Shown one piece after another: positions 39,521 to 49,417 of a stretch of DNA of 64,000 nucleotides. Position 1 is the first letter of the stretch, and every line of letters begins with the position of its first letter. The stretch is from positions 1-64,000 of the forward strand of contig NZ_JAFUAG010000033.1 of the NCBI RefSeq assembly GCF_017464355.1, written 5' to 3'. The DNA comes from Ruminococcus sp. Lineage in GTDB: Bacteria; Bacillota; Clostridia; Oscillospirales; Ruminococcaceae. The position numbers and the translations under genes were made by a program. The notes beneath the pieces were generated by a model. The model ran no database searches, was not told the origin of the DNA, and saw only the letters and a program-made list of their open reading frames with translations.

Positions 39521-40398
39521 ACGGCAGGCTGAAAGCCGCAGGCTATGCGGTGGCGGCAGCGGTATTCTACGGGCTTAACGTGCCCTGCTCAAAGCAGCTG
39601 CTGAAAGATACTGAGCCAACTTTTACAGCAGCGTTCCTGTATCTGGGGGCAGGGCTGGGGGTAGGCATTATGTACCTGTTCTTCCACAGGCAGGAGGCTG
39701 CTTCGGACAGGCTTGAAAAAAAGGATATGCCCTACACTGTGGGCATGGTGCTGCTGGATATAATAGCGCCTATACTGCTCATGTGGGGGGTAAAGCTGGG
39801 CACCTCGGCCAATGCTTCGCTGCTGGGGAACTTTGAGATAGCAGCCACCGCACTTATCGCCCTGCTGCTGTTCAGGGAGAAGGTCAGCAGGAAGCTATGG
39901 GCGGCCATAGGGTTCGTCACCCTTTCGAGCATGATACTTTCTTTCGGGGGCGAGGGAAGCTTTTCCTTTTCGGCGGGTTCACTGCTGGTGCTGGGCGCGG
40001 CAGCCTGCTGGGGACTTGAGAACAACTGCACCAGGAGCATATCGGAGAAAAGCACCTACCAGATAGTGACGATAAAAGGCTTCGGTTCGGGGACGGGCTC
40101 GCTCATCATCGGTTTTATCATCGGGGAGAAGCTTCCTGATGTCCGTCACATCATAACGGCAATGGTGCTGGGGTTCGTGGCCTACGGGCTCAGTATTTTC
40201 ACTTACATAAGGGCACAGAAGACCCTTGGGGCGGCAAAGACCAGTGCTTACTATGCTCTGGCGCCCTTTATAGGGGCATTCCTTTCCTTTGTGATACTGC
40301 ACGAAGCCCTTAGCCTTACATTTGCCGCTGCGCTGGCGGTGATGATAGTCGGAACGGCATTTGTGGTATCTGACACCATAGCACGGTCAGATACCTGA
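39517..40398 (+). CDS. EamA/DMT-family transporter
   Basis: 293 residues with ten predicted spans and two EamA repeats (VAAAVFYGLNVPCSKQLL at the start; LVLGAAACWGLENNCTRSIS opening the second half). It probably exports a small metabolite or drug. Divergently placed TetR gene suggests substrate-induced expression. Confidence 0.85.
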   Translation: MNGRLKAAGYAVAAAVFYGLNVPCSKQLLKDTEPTFTAAFLYLGAGLGVGIMYLFFHRQEAASDRLEKKDMPYTVGMVLLDIIAPILLMWGVKLGTSANASLLGNFEIAATALIALLLFREKVSRKLWAAIGFVTLSSMILSFGGEGSFSFSAGSLLVLGAAACWGLENNCTRSISEKSTYQIVTIKGFGSGTGSLIIGFIIGEKLPDVRHIITAMVLGFVAYGLSIFTYIRAQKTLGAAKTSAYYALAPFIGAFLSFVILHEALSLTFAAALAVMIVGTAFVVSDTIARSDT

Positions 40399-40740
40399 CA
40401 GGGATAAACACCTGATAAAATAATACTGCCGTCAGCGGGATAAGCCCGCAAAGACGACATAGACAAGCCCTTTATCCCTGATGACAGCAAGGTGCCGGGC
40501 GATGAAGTCATCACAGGGGCGGACAATTACACCGAAACAGGGGGCACCGACTGAGAAAATTCAATAGCTGCGACTGCGCCTGCGAGATAAAGGGATCCGG
40601 CGGCCGCGGCACTGACTATTATGTAATGACAAGGGCATAGTCTGGGCATAAAGGGCTATGATCTCAGGGCTATATGTAACTAAAGCTACACCTTCGGCTG
40701 AGGGTGTAGCTTTTGCTACGTTTTCGGGAAATACTGAATA
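40399..40740. other. Intergenic stretch with coding remnants
   Basis: Two short frames without starts look like old coding sequence: DDIDKPFIPDDSKVPGDEVI then TGADNYTETGGTD and a stop (40455-40555), and NSCDCACEIKGSGGRGTDYY then VMTRA and a stop (40560-40640). Neither is assignable. A hairpin AAAGCTACACC/GGGTGTAGCTTTT at 40682-40714 is a possible bidirectional terminator. Confidence 0.35.
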
Positions 40741-40769
40741 TTGAACAGCGCCTGTATATGTGTTATTAT
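40741..40769 (+). promoter_or_regulatory. Promoter of the repeat lipoprotein
   Basis: TTGAAC (40741-40746) and TATTAT (40764-40769) with a 17-base spacer. Confidence 0.7.
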
Positions 40770-40840
40770 ATAGACACAGCAGGGGGAACAAAAGAAAGTT
40801 CCACCGAGAAAATCAAGATCTATGAAAGAAGGAATTTACA

Positions 40841-42070
40841 ATGAAAAAGAACGTATTTAGTGTAATGGCAGCAGGTGCAGCAGTTATGGCAGCGATGATG
40901 TTCGCAAGCTGCGGAGATCTGGTAGTAAACAGCCCCGATGCAGAGACTGTGGGTACAGTAGTTTCGGCAATGAACGAGCAGGCTGCTCCCGAGATAAAGA
41001 CAGCTCCCGCCGCCAAGGCACCCGCTGCACAGAACAGCACCGTATTACCTGCCTCTCAGGCCACCACTACCACCACCTCTGCCGCTGCTGCACAGGCACC
41101 TGCTCCCGCTGTTCAGGCTCAGGCACCTGCACAGACAAGCGGATCTGCACAGGCAGCTCCCGCAGTTGTTACCGTAAGCAGCACCCAGCAGACAGCACCT
41201 GCCGAAAAGGCTGAGAGCAAGCCCGCTGAAACAAAGGCTGCCGAGAGCAAGGCTGCTACCGTAAATACCGCAGACTTCGCAGGCCACTATGTTGAGAATT
41301 CCCAGAAAGTTGCCACCATGGACGTTACCGATAACGGCAACGGTAACTACAGCGTACATATCGAGTGGGCAGTAACTGCCAACGAATACAACAGCTGGGA
41401 CTTCACAGGCGATATGGACAGCACAGGCAAGCTCAGCTACCTCAACTGCCGCAAGTCTACCGCTGCCTTTGACGACAAGGGCAACTACACTGTAGGCGTT
41501 GACGGCTTGCAGACACCTTTCACCACCTACACCGCAGGCGCAGGCTCTTTGCAGATAACAAGCTACGGTGTGGTTTGGGAGGACGGCATGGGCGATATCT
41601 ACAAGGGTACCACCTTTGTAAAGCAGGACGCTAAAGGTGCGCCTGCCCCCAAGGCTGAAAGCAGGCCCGCAGAGGTAAAGGCTCCCGAGAGCAAGGCTGC
41701 TGCTGTAAGCACTGCAAATTTCGCAGGCCACTACGTTGAGAATTCCCAGAAAGTTGCCACCATGGACGTTACCGATAACGGCAACGGTAACTACAACGTA
41801 CATATCGAGTGGGCTGTGAATGCAAATGAGTTCAACAGCTGGGACTTCACAGGAAGCATGGACAGCACAGGCAAGCTCAGCTACCTCAACTGCCGCAAGA
41901 CCACCTCTGCATTTGACGCAAACGGCAACTACACTGTAGGCGTTGACGGCTTACAGACACCTTTCACCACCTACACCGCAGGCGCAGGCTCTCTCCAGAT
42001 CACCAGCTACGGTGTGGTATGGGAAGACGGCATGGGCGATATATTCAAGGGTACCACCTTTGTAAAGTAA
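40841..42070 (+). CDS. Lipoprotein with two near-identical 120-residue repeats
   Basis: 409 residues. Lipobox FASC at about residues 24-27, then an Ala/Pro/Thr/Gln-rich linker to about 140. Two repeats follow, starting FAGHYVENSQKVATMDVTDN (about 147 and 295), each ending MGDI(Y/F)KGTTFVK. The repeats are offset by 444 bases and almost identical at the DNA level, which indicates recent duplication. The AGCTA-rich linker between them repeats A-P-K-A-E-S. Family not recognised; a small beta-barrel or binding domain is likely on the cell surface. Confidence 0.7.
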   Translation: MKKNVFSVMAAGAAVMAAMMFASCGDLVVNSPDAETVGTVVSAMNEQAAPEIKTAPAAKAPAAQNSTVLPASQATTTTTSAAAAQAPAPAVQAQAPAQTSGSAQAAPAVVTVSSTQQTAPAEKAESKPAETKAAESKAATVNTADFAGHYVENSQKVATMDVTDNGNGNYSVHIEWAVTANEYNSWDFTGDMDSTGKLSYLNCRKSTAAFDDKGNYTVGVDGLQTPFTTYTAGAGSLQITSYGVVWEDGMGDIYKGTTFVKQDAKGAPAPKAESRPAEVKAPESKAAAVSTANFAGHYVENSQKVATMDVTDNGNGNYNVHIEWAVNANEFNSWDFTGSMDSTGKLSYLNCRKTTSAFDANGNYTVGVDGLQTPFTTYTAGAGSLQITSYGVVWEDGMGDIFKGTTFVK

Positions 42071-42103
42071 GACTTATACGACCTCTTCTATAGATCTGTT
42101 TGA

Positions 42104-42140
42104 ACACCGCCCCTATGGCTCACATGGCGGGCGGTGTTTG
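42104..42140 (+). terminator. Intrinsic terminator of the lipoprotein gene
   Basis: ACACCGCCC and GGGCGGTGT form a 9-bp stem followed by TTGTGTG. Weak U tract. Confidence 0.6.
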
Positions 42141-42166
42141 TGTGCCATGCTTTTCTGAACAGGGGA

Positions 42167-42209
42167 AAGAAAAAGCTTGTGTATCGGGAAAAGCCCTGAT
42201 ACACAAGCC
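42167..42209 (-). terminator. Intrinsic terminator of polA
   Basis: CTTGTGTATC-GGG type stem (one mismatch) around CTTTT, followed on the minus strand by CTTTTTCTTTCCC, 25 bases past the polA stop. Confidence 0.8.
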
Positions 42210-42233
42210 TGTTTATTTCTGCATTTTCAGTTA

Positions 42234-44804
42234 TCAGCCTTTGGCAAGGTACCAGCTTTCGCCCTCGCCTACGGAGACCTCCATGGGGACCGCCAGCCTG
42301 ACGGCATTTTCCATTTCCTCTTTCAGCACGGCGGAAGCTTTTTCCTTGTCATCGGGGGTGACTTCGATGATGAGCTCATCGTGTACCTGAAGTATGAGCC
42401 TTGCATCGAGGTTTTCGGCTTTGAGCCTTTTATAGACCTTAACCATAGCTATCTTGATGATATCTGCGGCGGCGCCCTGTATGGGGGCATTCATGGCGGC
42501 ACGTTTGCCGAAGGCCTGCATGACCTTATTGGTGGCAGAAAGCTCGGGGATATACCTGCGGCGGCCGAATATGGTAGTAACATAGCCGTTCTTTATGCCG
42601 TCCTCAACGGTCTTGTCCATGAACTCGGAGACCTTGGGGAAGTTATCGAGGTAATTTTTGATATACTGCTTGGCCTCTGCCACGCTGACACCTATATCCT
42701 TGGAAAGTGAGAAAGCCCCAATGCCGTAGATTATGCCGAAGTTTACGGCCTTTGCGGCAGAACGCATTTCGGGCAGCACCATATCGGCGGGTATGCCGAA
42801 GACCTGGGAAGCGGTCATGGTATGGATATCGGTGCCCTCGGCAAAGGTCTTCTGCATATTCTCATCACCGCATACCGCCGCAAGCACACGAAGCTCTATC
42901 TGGCTGTAGTCGGCATCCAGGAAGGTATAGCCCTCCCCCGCTATGAAGAACTTGCGCATATTGCGGCCTATCTCCTTGCGGACAGGGATATTCTGCATAT
43001 TGGGTTCGGTGGAGCTTATGCGGCCTGTGCGGGTCTCGGTCTGTTTGAAGACACTGCGCACCCTGCCGTCGGGCTCGACCTCTTTCAGCAGGCCGTCAAC
43101 ATAGGTGGAGCTGAGCTTTGTAAGTGTTCGGTATTCCAGCACCAGCCTGACTATGGGGTGCTTGTCCGCCAGCTCCTCCAGTACCTCGGCATTGGTGGAA
43201 TAGCCTGACTTGGTCTTTTTCTTGGCGGGAAGCCCCAGCTTCTCGAACAGCACCTCGCCCAGCTGCTTGGGGGAGGCTATATTGAACTCCCCTCCTGCCA
43301 GGTCGTATATCTGTGCGGTCAGGGCTTCGATATCCTTTTTAAGCCACTTGCCGAACTCCTTTATACCGTCGGTGTCGGCGCGGACACCGTAATGCTCCAT
43401 AGAAGCCAGCACTTCGCAGAGGGGCATTTCCACATCGTTGAAGAGGGTGAGCATCTCGGTCTGCTCAAGGCGGAGGGCAAGGCTCTCGGCCAGAGGAAAC
43501 AGGGAGCAGACGTCGGCATAGTCGGCAAGGTCACTGCGGTAGGCCACCTTATAGGTAAGGCAGAGGTTCTCCACAGTATACTCCCCTGCCTGAGAATTGA
43601 GCAGGTAGCCTGCAAGGTCACAGCAGAATTTAAGTCCGCAGAGGGCGGTGCCGTTATCGAAGGCGAACTTATGGGCACGCTTGCCCTCAAAGGCTGTCTT
43701 TTCGCAGGGGCTCTCGAAAAAGCGCAGGACTATGCCGTCGAAGTCCCAGTCACCGAAGGCTATGCTGTAGGCCTTATCCTCAAAGAAGACCTGCAGCTTG
43801 TTCTCATCGAAGATAAAGGCTGCTTTGGTGCCCTCGGCCATGCGGGCGATGACCTCATCGTTCAGGGGGAGGCCGCATTCGTATTTTGGCAGGTCTTTCA
43901 GCTTAAGGGCTTTTTCCTCGCTCACTTCGGCGGAGGTGCCTGATGAACCTGTCAGCTTAAGTCTATCCATGAGCCTGAGCATTTCCAGCTCGGTGAGCAT
44001 ATCACGGGCGGCATCGGCATCGGGGGCGGTGAGCTTATAATGCTCCACCGACCTTTCCACGGGGGCTTCAAGGCATATCTCTGCCAGGAAATGGCTGTCA
44101 ACAGCGTCCTGATAGCCAGCTTCAAGCTTGGCACGGTTGCCCTTGGTGATAGTGAAGCTGTCAAGGTCGGCATAGAGTTTTTCAACGCTGCCCGCCTGCT
44201 GTATGAGGTTAAGGGCGGTCTTTTCGCCTATGCCCCTGACACCCGGGATGTTATCCGAGGTATCGCCCATGAGCGCCTTGACCTCTATCATCTGGCGGGG
44301 GGTGACACCGTATTCCTCCATGATACGGGCGGGTGTGTATATCTTGGTCTCCTTGGTGCCTGCCAGGCGGACAGTGACTTTATCGGATACCAGCTGGAAG
44401 CTGTCACGGTCACCTGTGAGGATAAAGCATTCGTTGCCGCTGTCGGCGGCGGCCTTTGAGAGGGTGCCTAAGATATCGTCGGCCTCATAGCCTTCGCACT
44501 CGACTGTCTGTATGCCCAGCAGCTTCAGCAGCTTTTTGATGAGGGGCATCTGCTGGGCAAGCTCATCGGGCATACCCTTGCGGTTGGCCTTGTAGGCGGC
44601 ACTGGCCTTGTGGCGGAAGGTGGGCGCACGCAGGTCAAAGGCCACAGCCACGCAGTCGGGCTGCACCTCTTCTATCTCCTTAAGGTATATATTCATAAAA
44701 CCCGTGAGCGCATTGGTGCATATGCCCTTGGAATTCGTCAGTATGCGTATGCCGTAGAATGCACGGTTCATTATGCTGTTACCGTCAATGCATAGCAGTC
44801 TCAT
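42234..44804 (-). CDS. polA: DNA polymerase I
   Basis: 856 residues. The 5' nuclease domain (about 1-290) is intact: CEGYEADDILG, LTGDRDSFQLV, ALMGDTSDNIPGV. The 3'-5' exonuclease-like domain (about 310-470) lacks the acidic catalytic residues, as in many Firmicutes. The polymerase domain has motif A (DADYSQIELRVLA), motif B (RSAAKAVNFGIIYG) and motif C (VHDEL). It fills gaps and removes primers. The ATG at 44804 has AGGAGG eight bases upstream. Confidence 0.96.
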   Translation of the reverse strand: MRLLCIDGNSIMNRAFYGIRILTNSKGICTNALTGFMNIYLKEIEEVQPDCVAVAFDLRAPTFRHKASAAYKANRKGMPDELAQQMPLIKKLLKLLGIQTVECEGYEADDILGTLSKAAADSGNECFILTGDRDSFQLVSDKVTVRLAGTKETKIYTPARIMEEYGVTPRQMIEVKALMGDTSDNIPGVRGIGEKTALNLIQQAGSVEKLYADLDSFTITKGNRAKLEAGYQDAVDSHFLAEICLEAPVERSVEHYKLTAPDADAARDMLTELEMLRLMDRLKLTGSSGTSAEVSEEKALKLKDLPKYECGLPLNDEVIARMAEGTKAAFIFDENKLQVFFEDKAYSIAFGDWDFDGIVLRFFESPCEKTAFEGKRAHKFAFDNGTALCGLKFCCDLAGYLLNSQAGEYTVENLCLTYKVAYRSDLADYADVCSLFPLAESLALRLEQTEMLTLFNDVEMPLCEVLASMEHYGVRADTDGIKEFGKWLKKDIEALTAQIYDLAGGEFNIASPKQLGEVLFEKLGLPAKKKTKSGYSTNAEVLEELADKHPIVRLVLEYRTLTKLSSTYVDGLLKEVEPDGRVRSVFKQTETRTGRISSTEPNMQNIPVRKEIGRNMRKFFIAGEGYTFLDADYSQIELRVLAAVCGDENMQKTFAEGTDIHTMTASQVFGIPADMVLPEMRSAAKAVNFGIIYGIGAFSLSKDIGVSVAEAKQYIKNYLDNFPKVSEFMDKTVEDGIKNGYVTTIFGRRRYIPELSATNKVMQAFGKRAAMNAPIQGAAADIIKIAMVKVYKRLKAENLDARLILQVHDELIIEVTPDDKEKASAVLKEEMENAVRLAVPMEVSVGEGESWYLAKG

Positions 44805-44884
44805 CAGCGTTACCTCCTGTGATGAAGAAATTATTCTTACAGATATTATACCACATATCCCCCCGCCATGCAAGGGAGATAACC

Positions 44885-44917
44885 AAAAAAGGTGGGAGCA
44901 AGCTCCCACCCTTTTTT
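44885..44917. terminator. Terminator hairpin with repeat-like ends downstream of pta
   Basis: GGTGGGAGC/GCTCCCACC with AAAAAA before and TTTTTT after works in both directions. It is followed by ...CCAATAATTATGG next to the pta stop, so the stretch 44885-44975 looks like a short member of the dispersed repeat family. Confidence 0.8.
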
Positions 44918-44975
44918 CATGCACAATATGTCAGCACAGAGAACGACCCTCCATGCCAATAATTATGGTTCAAAT

Positions 44976-45992
44976 TCAAGCCATGCCTGCGGTGATGATA
45001 GCCATCTTGTAGACTTCATCAGCGTTGCAGCCTCTGGAGAGGTCGTTGATAGGTGCGTTAAGACCCTGGAGGATAGGACCGTAAGCTTCATATCCGCCCA
45101 GCCTCTGTGCGATCTTGTAGCCGATGTTGCCTGCCTCGATCAGAGGGAAGATGAAGGTGTTTGCCTGGCCTGCTACCTTGCTGTCAGGACACTTGGTCTT
45201 GGCAACCTCAGCAGAAACTGCTGCATCGAACTGGAACTCGCCGTCGATGACCAGATCGGGAGCAAGCTGTCTTGCCTCGATAACTGCATCGTGGCTCAGC
45301 TGAACTGTGCCGCCCTTGCCTGAACCGTAGGTGGAGAAGCTAAGTACAGCTACCTTGGGGTCGATACCGAAGAAATCAGCTGTTCTTGCAGTTTCAACTG
45401 CTACCTCTGCCAGCTGTCTTGCAGCGGAGAGAACTACGTTGCCGTCCTTGTCAAGTCTGTCTGTGTAGCCCAGGTTGATAGCGCAGTCGCCCATTGCTAT
45501 CTTCTCTTCCTTGCCGTCCTTCTCGCGGAAGAGTATGAAGGAGGAGCTTACCAGGTTGGAGCCCTTCTTGGTCTTGATTATCTGCAGTGCAGGTCTTACT
45601 GTATCAGCAGTGGAATAAGTTGCGCCGCCCAGCAGAGCGTCTGCCTTGCCTGCCTTGACGAGCATTGTGCCGAAGTAGTTGGACTTTGCCAGTGCAGCCC
45701 TTACTTCTTCCTCGGTCATCTTACCCTTTCTCAGCTCGACCATCTGTGCTACCAGAGCGTCCATTTCGGGATAGGTAGCGGGGTCAAGTATCTCAGCGCC
45801 GTCGATATTGAAATTGCCTGCAGCGGCAGCAGCCTTTACCTCGTCAACATTGCCGCAGAGGATAACGCCCATGAGGCCTTCCTTCAGCAGTCTGTCAGCA
45901 GCGGTGAGTATGCGGGCATCACTGCCTTCGGTGAAGACGATGGTCTTCTTTTCAGCCTTAAGATTTGCTATCAGCTTATCGAACATTCCCAT
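44976..45992 (-). CDS. pta: Phosphate acetyltransferase
   Basis: 338 residues, the usual length of the short Pta form. VFTEGSDARILTAADRLL at the start, LVKAGKADALLGGATYSTADT in the middle, and AGQANTFIFPLIEAGNIGYK near the end are family signatures. It converts acetyl-CoA and phosphate to acetyl phosphate for acetate formation and ATP gain. No ackA is adjacent. GGAGG precedes the ATG. Confidence 0.95.
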   Translation of the reverse strand: MGMFDKLIANLKAEKKTIVFTEGSDARILTAADRLLKEGLMGVILCGNVDEVKAAAAAGNFNIDGAEILDPATYPEMDALVAQMVELRKGKMTEEEVRAALAKSNYFGTMLVKAGKADALLGGATYSTADTVRPALQIIKTKKGSNLVSSSFILFREKDGKEEKIAMGDCAINLGYTDRLDKDGNVVLSAARQLAEVAVETARTADFFGIDPKVAVLSFSTYGSGKGGTVQLSHDAVIEARQLAPDLVIDGEFQFDAAVSAEVAKTKCPDSKVAGQANTFIFPLIEAGNIGYKIAQRLGGYEAYGPILQGLNAPINDLSRGCNADEVYKMAIITAGMA

Positions 45993-46211
45993 AATTTTAC
46001 AACCTCCGTTATAGAAATAAAATTTACCGTATAATTATACCACACTTTTCACAGAATTTCAACCCCCGAAGAAACAATGTACGCGGGTATTGACGAGCAC
46101 ATTTTTACGGCGGCGAGTTTTTTGACTGACACAGCATTGACTTTACAGCAAAGATGTGATATGATAAATGAGGTCAGGCTCGGCTAACGGCCATGAACAC
46201 CGGAGCTCCGC

Positions 46212-46239
46212 AAAAACAGACCGTCTTTGCAGACGGTCT
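46212..46239 (-). terminator. Intrinsic terminator of the esterase gene
   Basis: AAGACCGTCT and AGACGGTCT around GCAA, followed by GTTTTTGCGG on the minus strand. Confidence 0.85.
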
Positions 46240-46257
46240 TAAGATATCCCGCTGATA

Positions 46258-47166
46258 TCACCTGCCCATTATTTTTGAGATCATGATATCGTACTCACGC
46301 TTGTTTTTCGGGCTGAGGGCATAATCGTGTATGCCTCCTTTTTTCTCGATATAGATGTGGGGGTGGGCTGCTTTTTTCAGTTTTTCAGCATATCTTCTGG
46401 CAGGGATATTGAGGGTATCGTGGGTGCCTGAGAACATGGTGATAGGCGGAAGGCCTTCAACACTGCTGCCTGAAACATTTGCCCTGTAGTCGTCCTCGGC
46501 AAGGTCTCCCCGCCAGAGGACTTTTACCTTTTCTATGGGGAAACCGCTCAGAATGAAATCCTGCTTTTCCAAATAAGCCGCCCGCTTTTTCTCGGCTTCG
46601 GTCATCTCACCTATGGAGAACCCGGGGGAGATGAGGATGATATTCTTTGGCAGAGGCAGGCCTTTGTCCCGTGCCAGCATGGAGAGGGACAGCGCCAGGG
46701 TGCCCCCTGCGGAGTCGCCCATTACGGTAAGGTCTTCGGGGGCGCATTCTTTCAGCAGCCTTTCATAGACCCGCATAAGCATATCGTTGGCTTTTTCGGC
46801 ATTGCTTTCGGGGACAAGGGGGTACTGGGGGAAGAATATCTCGCAGCCCGTATCGGCAGCAAGGCTTCTGCAAAAGGACCAGTGAATGTACATGGCCTCG
46901 GCGATAAAGCCGCCGCCGTGAATAAACAGCACCTTTTTGCTGCTGCGGACGTTCTTGTCCTTGGCTCTGTAAAATATTCCGCCGCCGACCTTGCAGGCCC
47001 TGATATCCATGGCCTTGCGTATTTTGGCAGGGGGTGCGGAAGTGCGCTTGTGTTTCTGCTTATATTTTCTAAGACCCTCCCTGAAAGCCTCTCCCTCAAG
47101 GCTGTTCAGTGCATGGACGTCTTTCAGGACAAGGTTGGCTATCATTTTTATCACAGCAGTTTTCAT
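46258..47166 (-). CDS. Alpha/beta hydrolase of the hormone-sensitive lipase type
   Basis: 302 residues. HGGGF (oxyanion hole), GDSAGG (nucleophile elbow, catalytic Ser), SGTHDTL (Asp) and GGIHDY (His) complete the triad of HSL-type carboxylesterases. No signal peptide, so probably intracellular. ATG at 47166 with AAAGGAGG upstream. Monocistronic. Confidence 0.87.
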   Translation of the reverse strand: MKTAVIKMIANLVLKDVHALNSLEGEAFREGLRKYKQKHKRTSAPPAKIRKAMDIRACKVGGGIFYRAKDKNVRSSKKVLFIHGGGFIAEAMYIHWSFCRSLAADTGCEIFFPQYPLVPESNAEKANDMLMRVYERLLKECAPEDLTVMGDSAGGTLALSLSMLARDKGLPLPKNIILISPGFSIGEMTEAEKKRAAYLEKQDFILSGFPIEKVKVLWRGDLAEDDYRANVSGSSVEGLPPITMFSGTHDTLNIPARRYAEKLKKAAHPHIYIEKKGGIHDYALSPKNKREYDIMISKIMGR

Positions 47167-47423
47167 AGTATCCTCCTTTGAAGTTATATATTGGAATGAT
47201 TTTAACATATTTATTAAGAAATTGTGTAAATAAATTGTAAAGTTTGAAACCAGGCGGAGCTATGGGCGCGGGGGAAGATATTCCATTTTCTGATAAAAAA
47301 ATCCCGGGCAATAATGCATATTATACATATGTGTGCCTGCTCTTTTATACAAAACGCTGATTTGAATTTTAAAAATTGAAATTTCGGCCGATTTTGGTGA
47401 TCTACTTAAATGGAGGTGAAATA

Positions 47424-47882
47424 ATGCAAAATACGAAAAACCTTTCCGGTGTGCGGCAATTTATCCGCTATGTCTTTGTGGGCGGCGGTGCAACTGTCGT
47501 TCAGTGGGGATTGCTCGTACTGCTTAAAGAAGTCTTCGACATGAACGCAAACCTGGCAAATGCCATAGGTTTTGTGGGCGGTCTGGTATTCAACTATGTT
47601 ATATCTACCCTGTGGGTATTCGATAATTCTACTGCCGTGGTGAAAAACAAGGCGGCTGAGTTCATGGCCTTTGCCCTCATAGGCGTTGTGGGGCTGGGTA
47701 TCAACCAGGGGCTGATATGGCTGTTTGACAAATACTTTGCAGACAGATCACTCTTCGGCGGGCTGCTGCCTGAGGACAAATATTACCTTGTAGGCCAGGT
47801 GCTGGCAACAGGTCTGGCTTTCTTCTGGAATTTCTTTGCCAGAAAATATCTGCTGTATAACAGAACGGAGGAACAAAAATGA
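47424..47882 (+). CDS. GtrA-family membrane protein
   Basis: 152 residues with four spans: [39 protein letters not shown] and two more. GtrA proteins help move lipid-linked sugars for surface glycan modification. Its stop overlaps the next gene's start by four bases. GGAGG before the ATG at 47424. First of three coupled genes. Confidence 0.87.
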   Translation: MQNTKNLSGVRQFIRYVFVGGGATVVQWGLLVLLKEVFDMNANLANAIGFVGGLVFNYVISTLWVFDNSTAVVKNKAAEFMAFALIGVVGLGINQGLIWLFDKYFADRSLFGGLLPEDKYYLVGQVLATGLAFFWNFFARKYLLYNRTEEQK

Positions 47883-49417
47883 AAAAGATAGTTATCATCG
47901 GCGGAGGCCCCGCAGGTCTTACCGCCGCTTACGAACTGCTCAAGCACGGCGATGTTGAAGTTACCCTGCTTGAAGCCGACAATACTCTGGGCGGTATCTC
48001 CCGGACCGTCCGCCACGGCGGCAACCGCATGGATATCGGCGGACACCGCTTTTTCTCCAAGGACGAGCGCATAATGAAATGGTGGTCTGACCTTATGCCC
48101 CTGCAGGGCAAGCCTGCCTTCGATGACAGGGTGCTGGGTCACGAAAAGCCCTTTGTAAAGGGCGGCGGAGACCCCGAAACGGAAGACAATGTCATGCTGA
48201 TACGTGACAGGGTATCCAGGATATACTACAAGAAAGCATTCTTCGATTACCCCGTTACCATGAACATGAACACCATTAAGAACATGGGTCTGCTGACAAC
48301 TGCAAGGGCGGGCTTCAGCTACCTGTCATCCTGCGCACACAAGCTGCCTGAGACAAATCTTGAGAACTTCTATATCAACCGCTTCGGCAAGGTGCTTTAC
48401 TCCATGTTCTTTGAGGGCTACACCGAGAAGCTCTGGGGCAGACACCCCCGTGAGATCTCTGCCGAGTGGGGAGCCCAGCGTGTAAAGGGCCTTTCTATCG
48501 TGGCCATACTTAAGGACATGGTATCAAAGGTGCTTGGCAGGAAGAACAACAAGAACACCGAGACCTCTCTGATAGAGCAGTTCTGGTATCCCAAGTACGG
48601 CCCCGGTCAGCTGTGGGAGATGGTGGGCAGCCATGTCACCGATATGGGCGGCAGGATACTCTTCGGCAAGGAAGTTACCGAGCTTGTCACCGAGGGCGGC
48701 AGGGTAACTGCTGTAAAGTGCGGCGATGAGGTATTCGAGGCTGACGAGGTCATCTCCTCCATGCCTGTGAAGGATCTGGTCAACGGCATGACCGCGCCCG
48801 ATGATATACGCCGTATCGCCAACGGACTTCCCTACCGTGATTTCGTTACCGTAGGCCTGCTGGTGGACAAGCTGAGGCTCAAAAACCTGACCAACAAGCG
48901 CACCCTTGGCAACATCGTGCCCGACTGCTGGATATACGTTCAGGACAAGGGCGTAAAGCTGGGACGCATACAGATATTCAACAACTGGTCCCCTTACATG
49001 GTAAAGGACCCCGCAGGAAGTGTCTGGATAGGCCTGGAATACTTCTGCGCTGAGGGCGACAGCTTCTGGAACATGAGTGAGGAAGAGTGCGTTTCTTTCG
49101 CTGTAAAGGAACTGCGCAAGATGGGCGTTATCGGCAGGAACGCTGTCATTGATTCTCACCGCGAGAAGGTAAAGAAGGCATATCCCGCTTATTTTGACAC
49201 CTATGAGGAATTCGACAAGGTGAAGAAATATCTGGACGGCTTTGAGAACCTGTGGTGCGTAGGCAGAAACGGTCAGCACCGTTACAACAACATGGATCAC
49301 TCGATGATGACCGCCATTGAAACTGCAAACGCTATAGCTGCGGGCAGGACCGACAAGAGCGCGGTATGGAACGTCAACACGGAGAAGGAGTACCATGAGC
49401 AGAGAAAAGCTGACTAA
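47879..49417 (+). CDS. FAD-dependent UDP-galactopyranose mutase-like oxidoreductase
   Basis: 512 residues. [16 protein letters not shown] binds [16 protein letters not shown] and [10 protein letters not shown] follow, as in UGM/protoporphyrinogen-oxidase-like proteins, and the end has [19 protein letters not shown]. It may interconvert pyranose and furanose forms of a nucleotide sugar or act on a related surface-glycan precursor. Between the GtrA gene and a membrane glycosyltransferase. Confidence 0.82.
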   Translation: MKKIVIIGGGPAGLTAAYELLKHGDVEVTLLEADNTLGGISRTVRHGGNRMDIGGHRFFSKDERIMKWWSDLMPLQGKPAFDDRVLGHEKPFVKGGGDPETEDNVMLIRDRVSRIYYKKAFFDYPVTMNMNTIKNMGLLTTARAGFSYLSSCAHKLPETNLENFYINRFGKVLYSMFFEGYTEKLWGRHPREISAEWGAQRVKGLSIVAILKDMVSKVLGRKNNKNTETSLIEQFWYPKYGPGQLWEMVGSHVTDMGGRILFGKEVTELVTEGGRVTAVKCGDEVFEADEVISSMPVKDLVNGMTAPDDIRRIANGLPYRDFVTVGLLVDKLRLKNLTNKRTLGNIVPDCWIYVQDKGVKLGRIQIFNNWSPYMVKDPAGSVWIGLEYFCAEGDSFWNMSEEECVSFAVKELRKMGVIGRNAVIDSHREKVKKAYPAYFDTYEEFDKVKKYLDGFENLWCVGRNGQHRYNNMDHSMMTAIETANAIAAGRTDKSAVWNVNTEKEYHEQRKAD

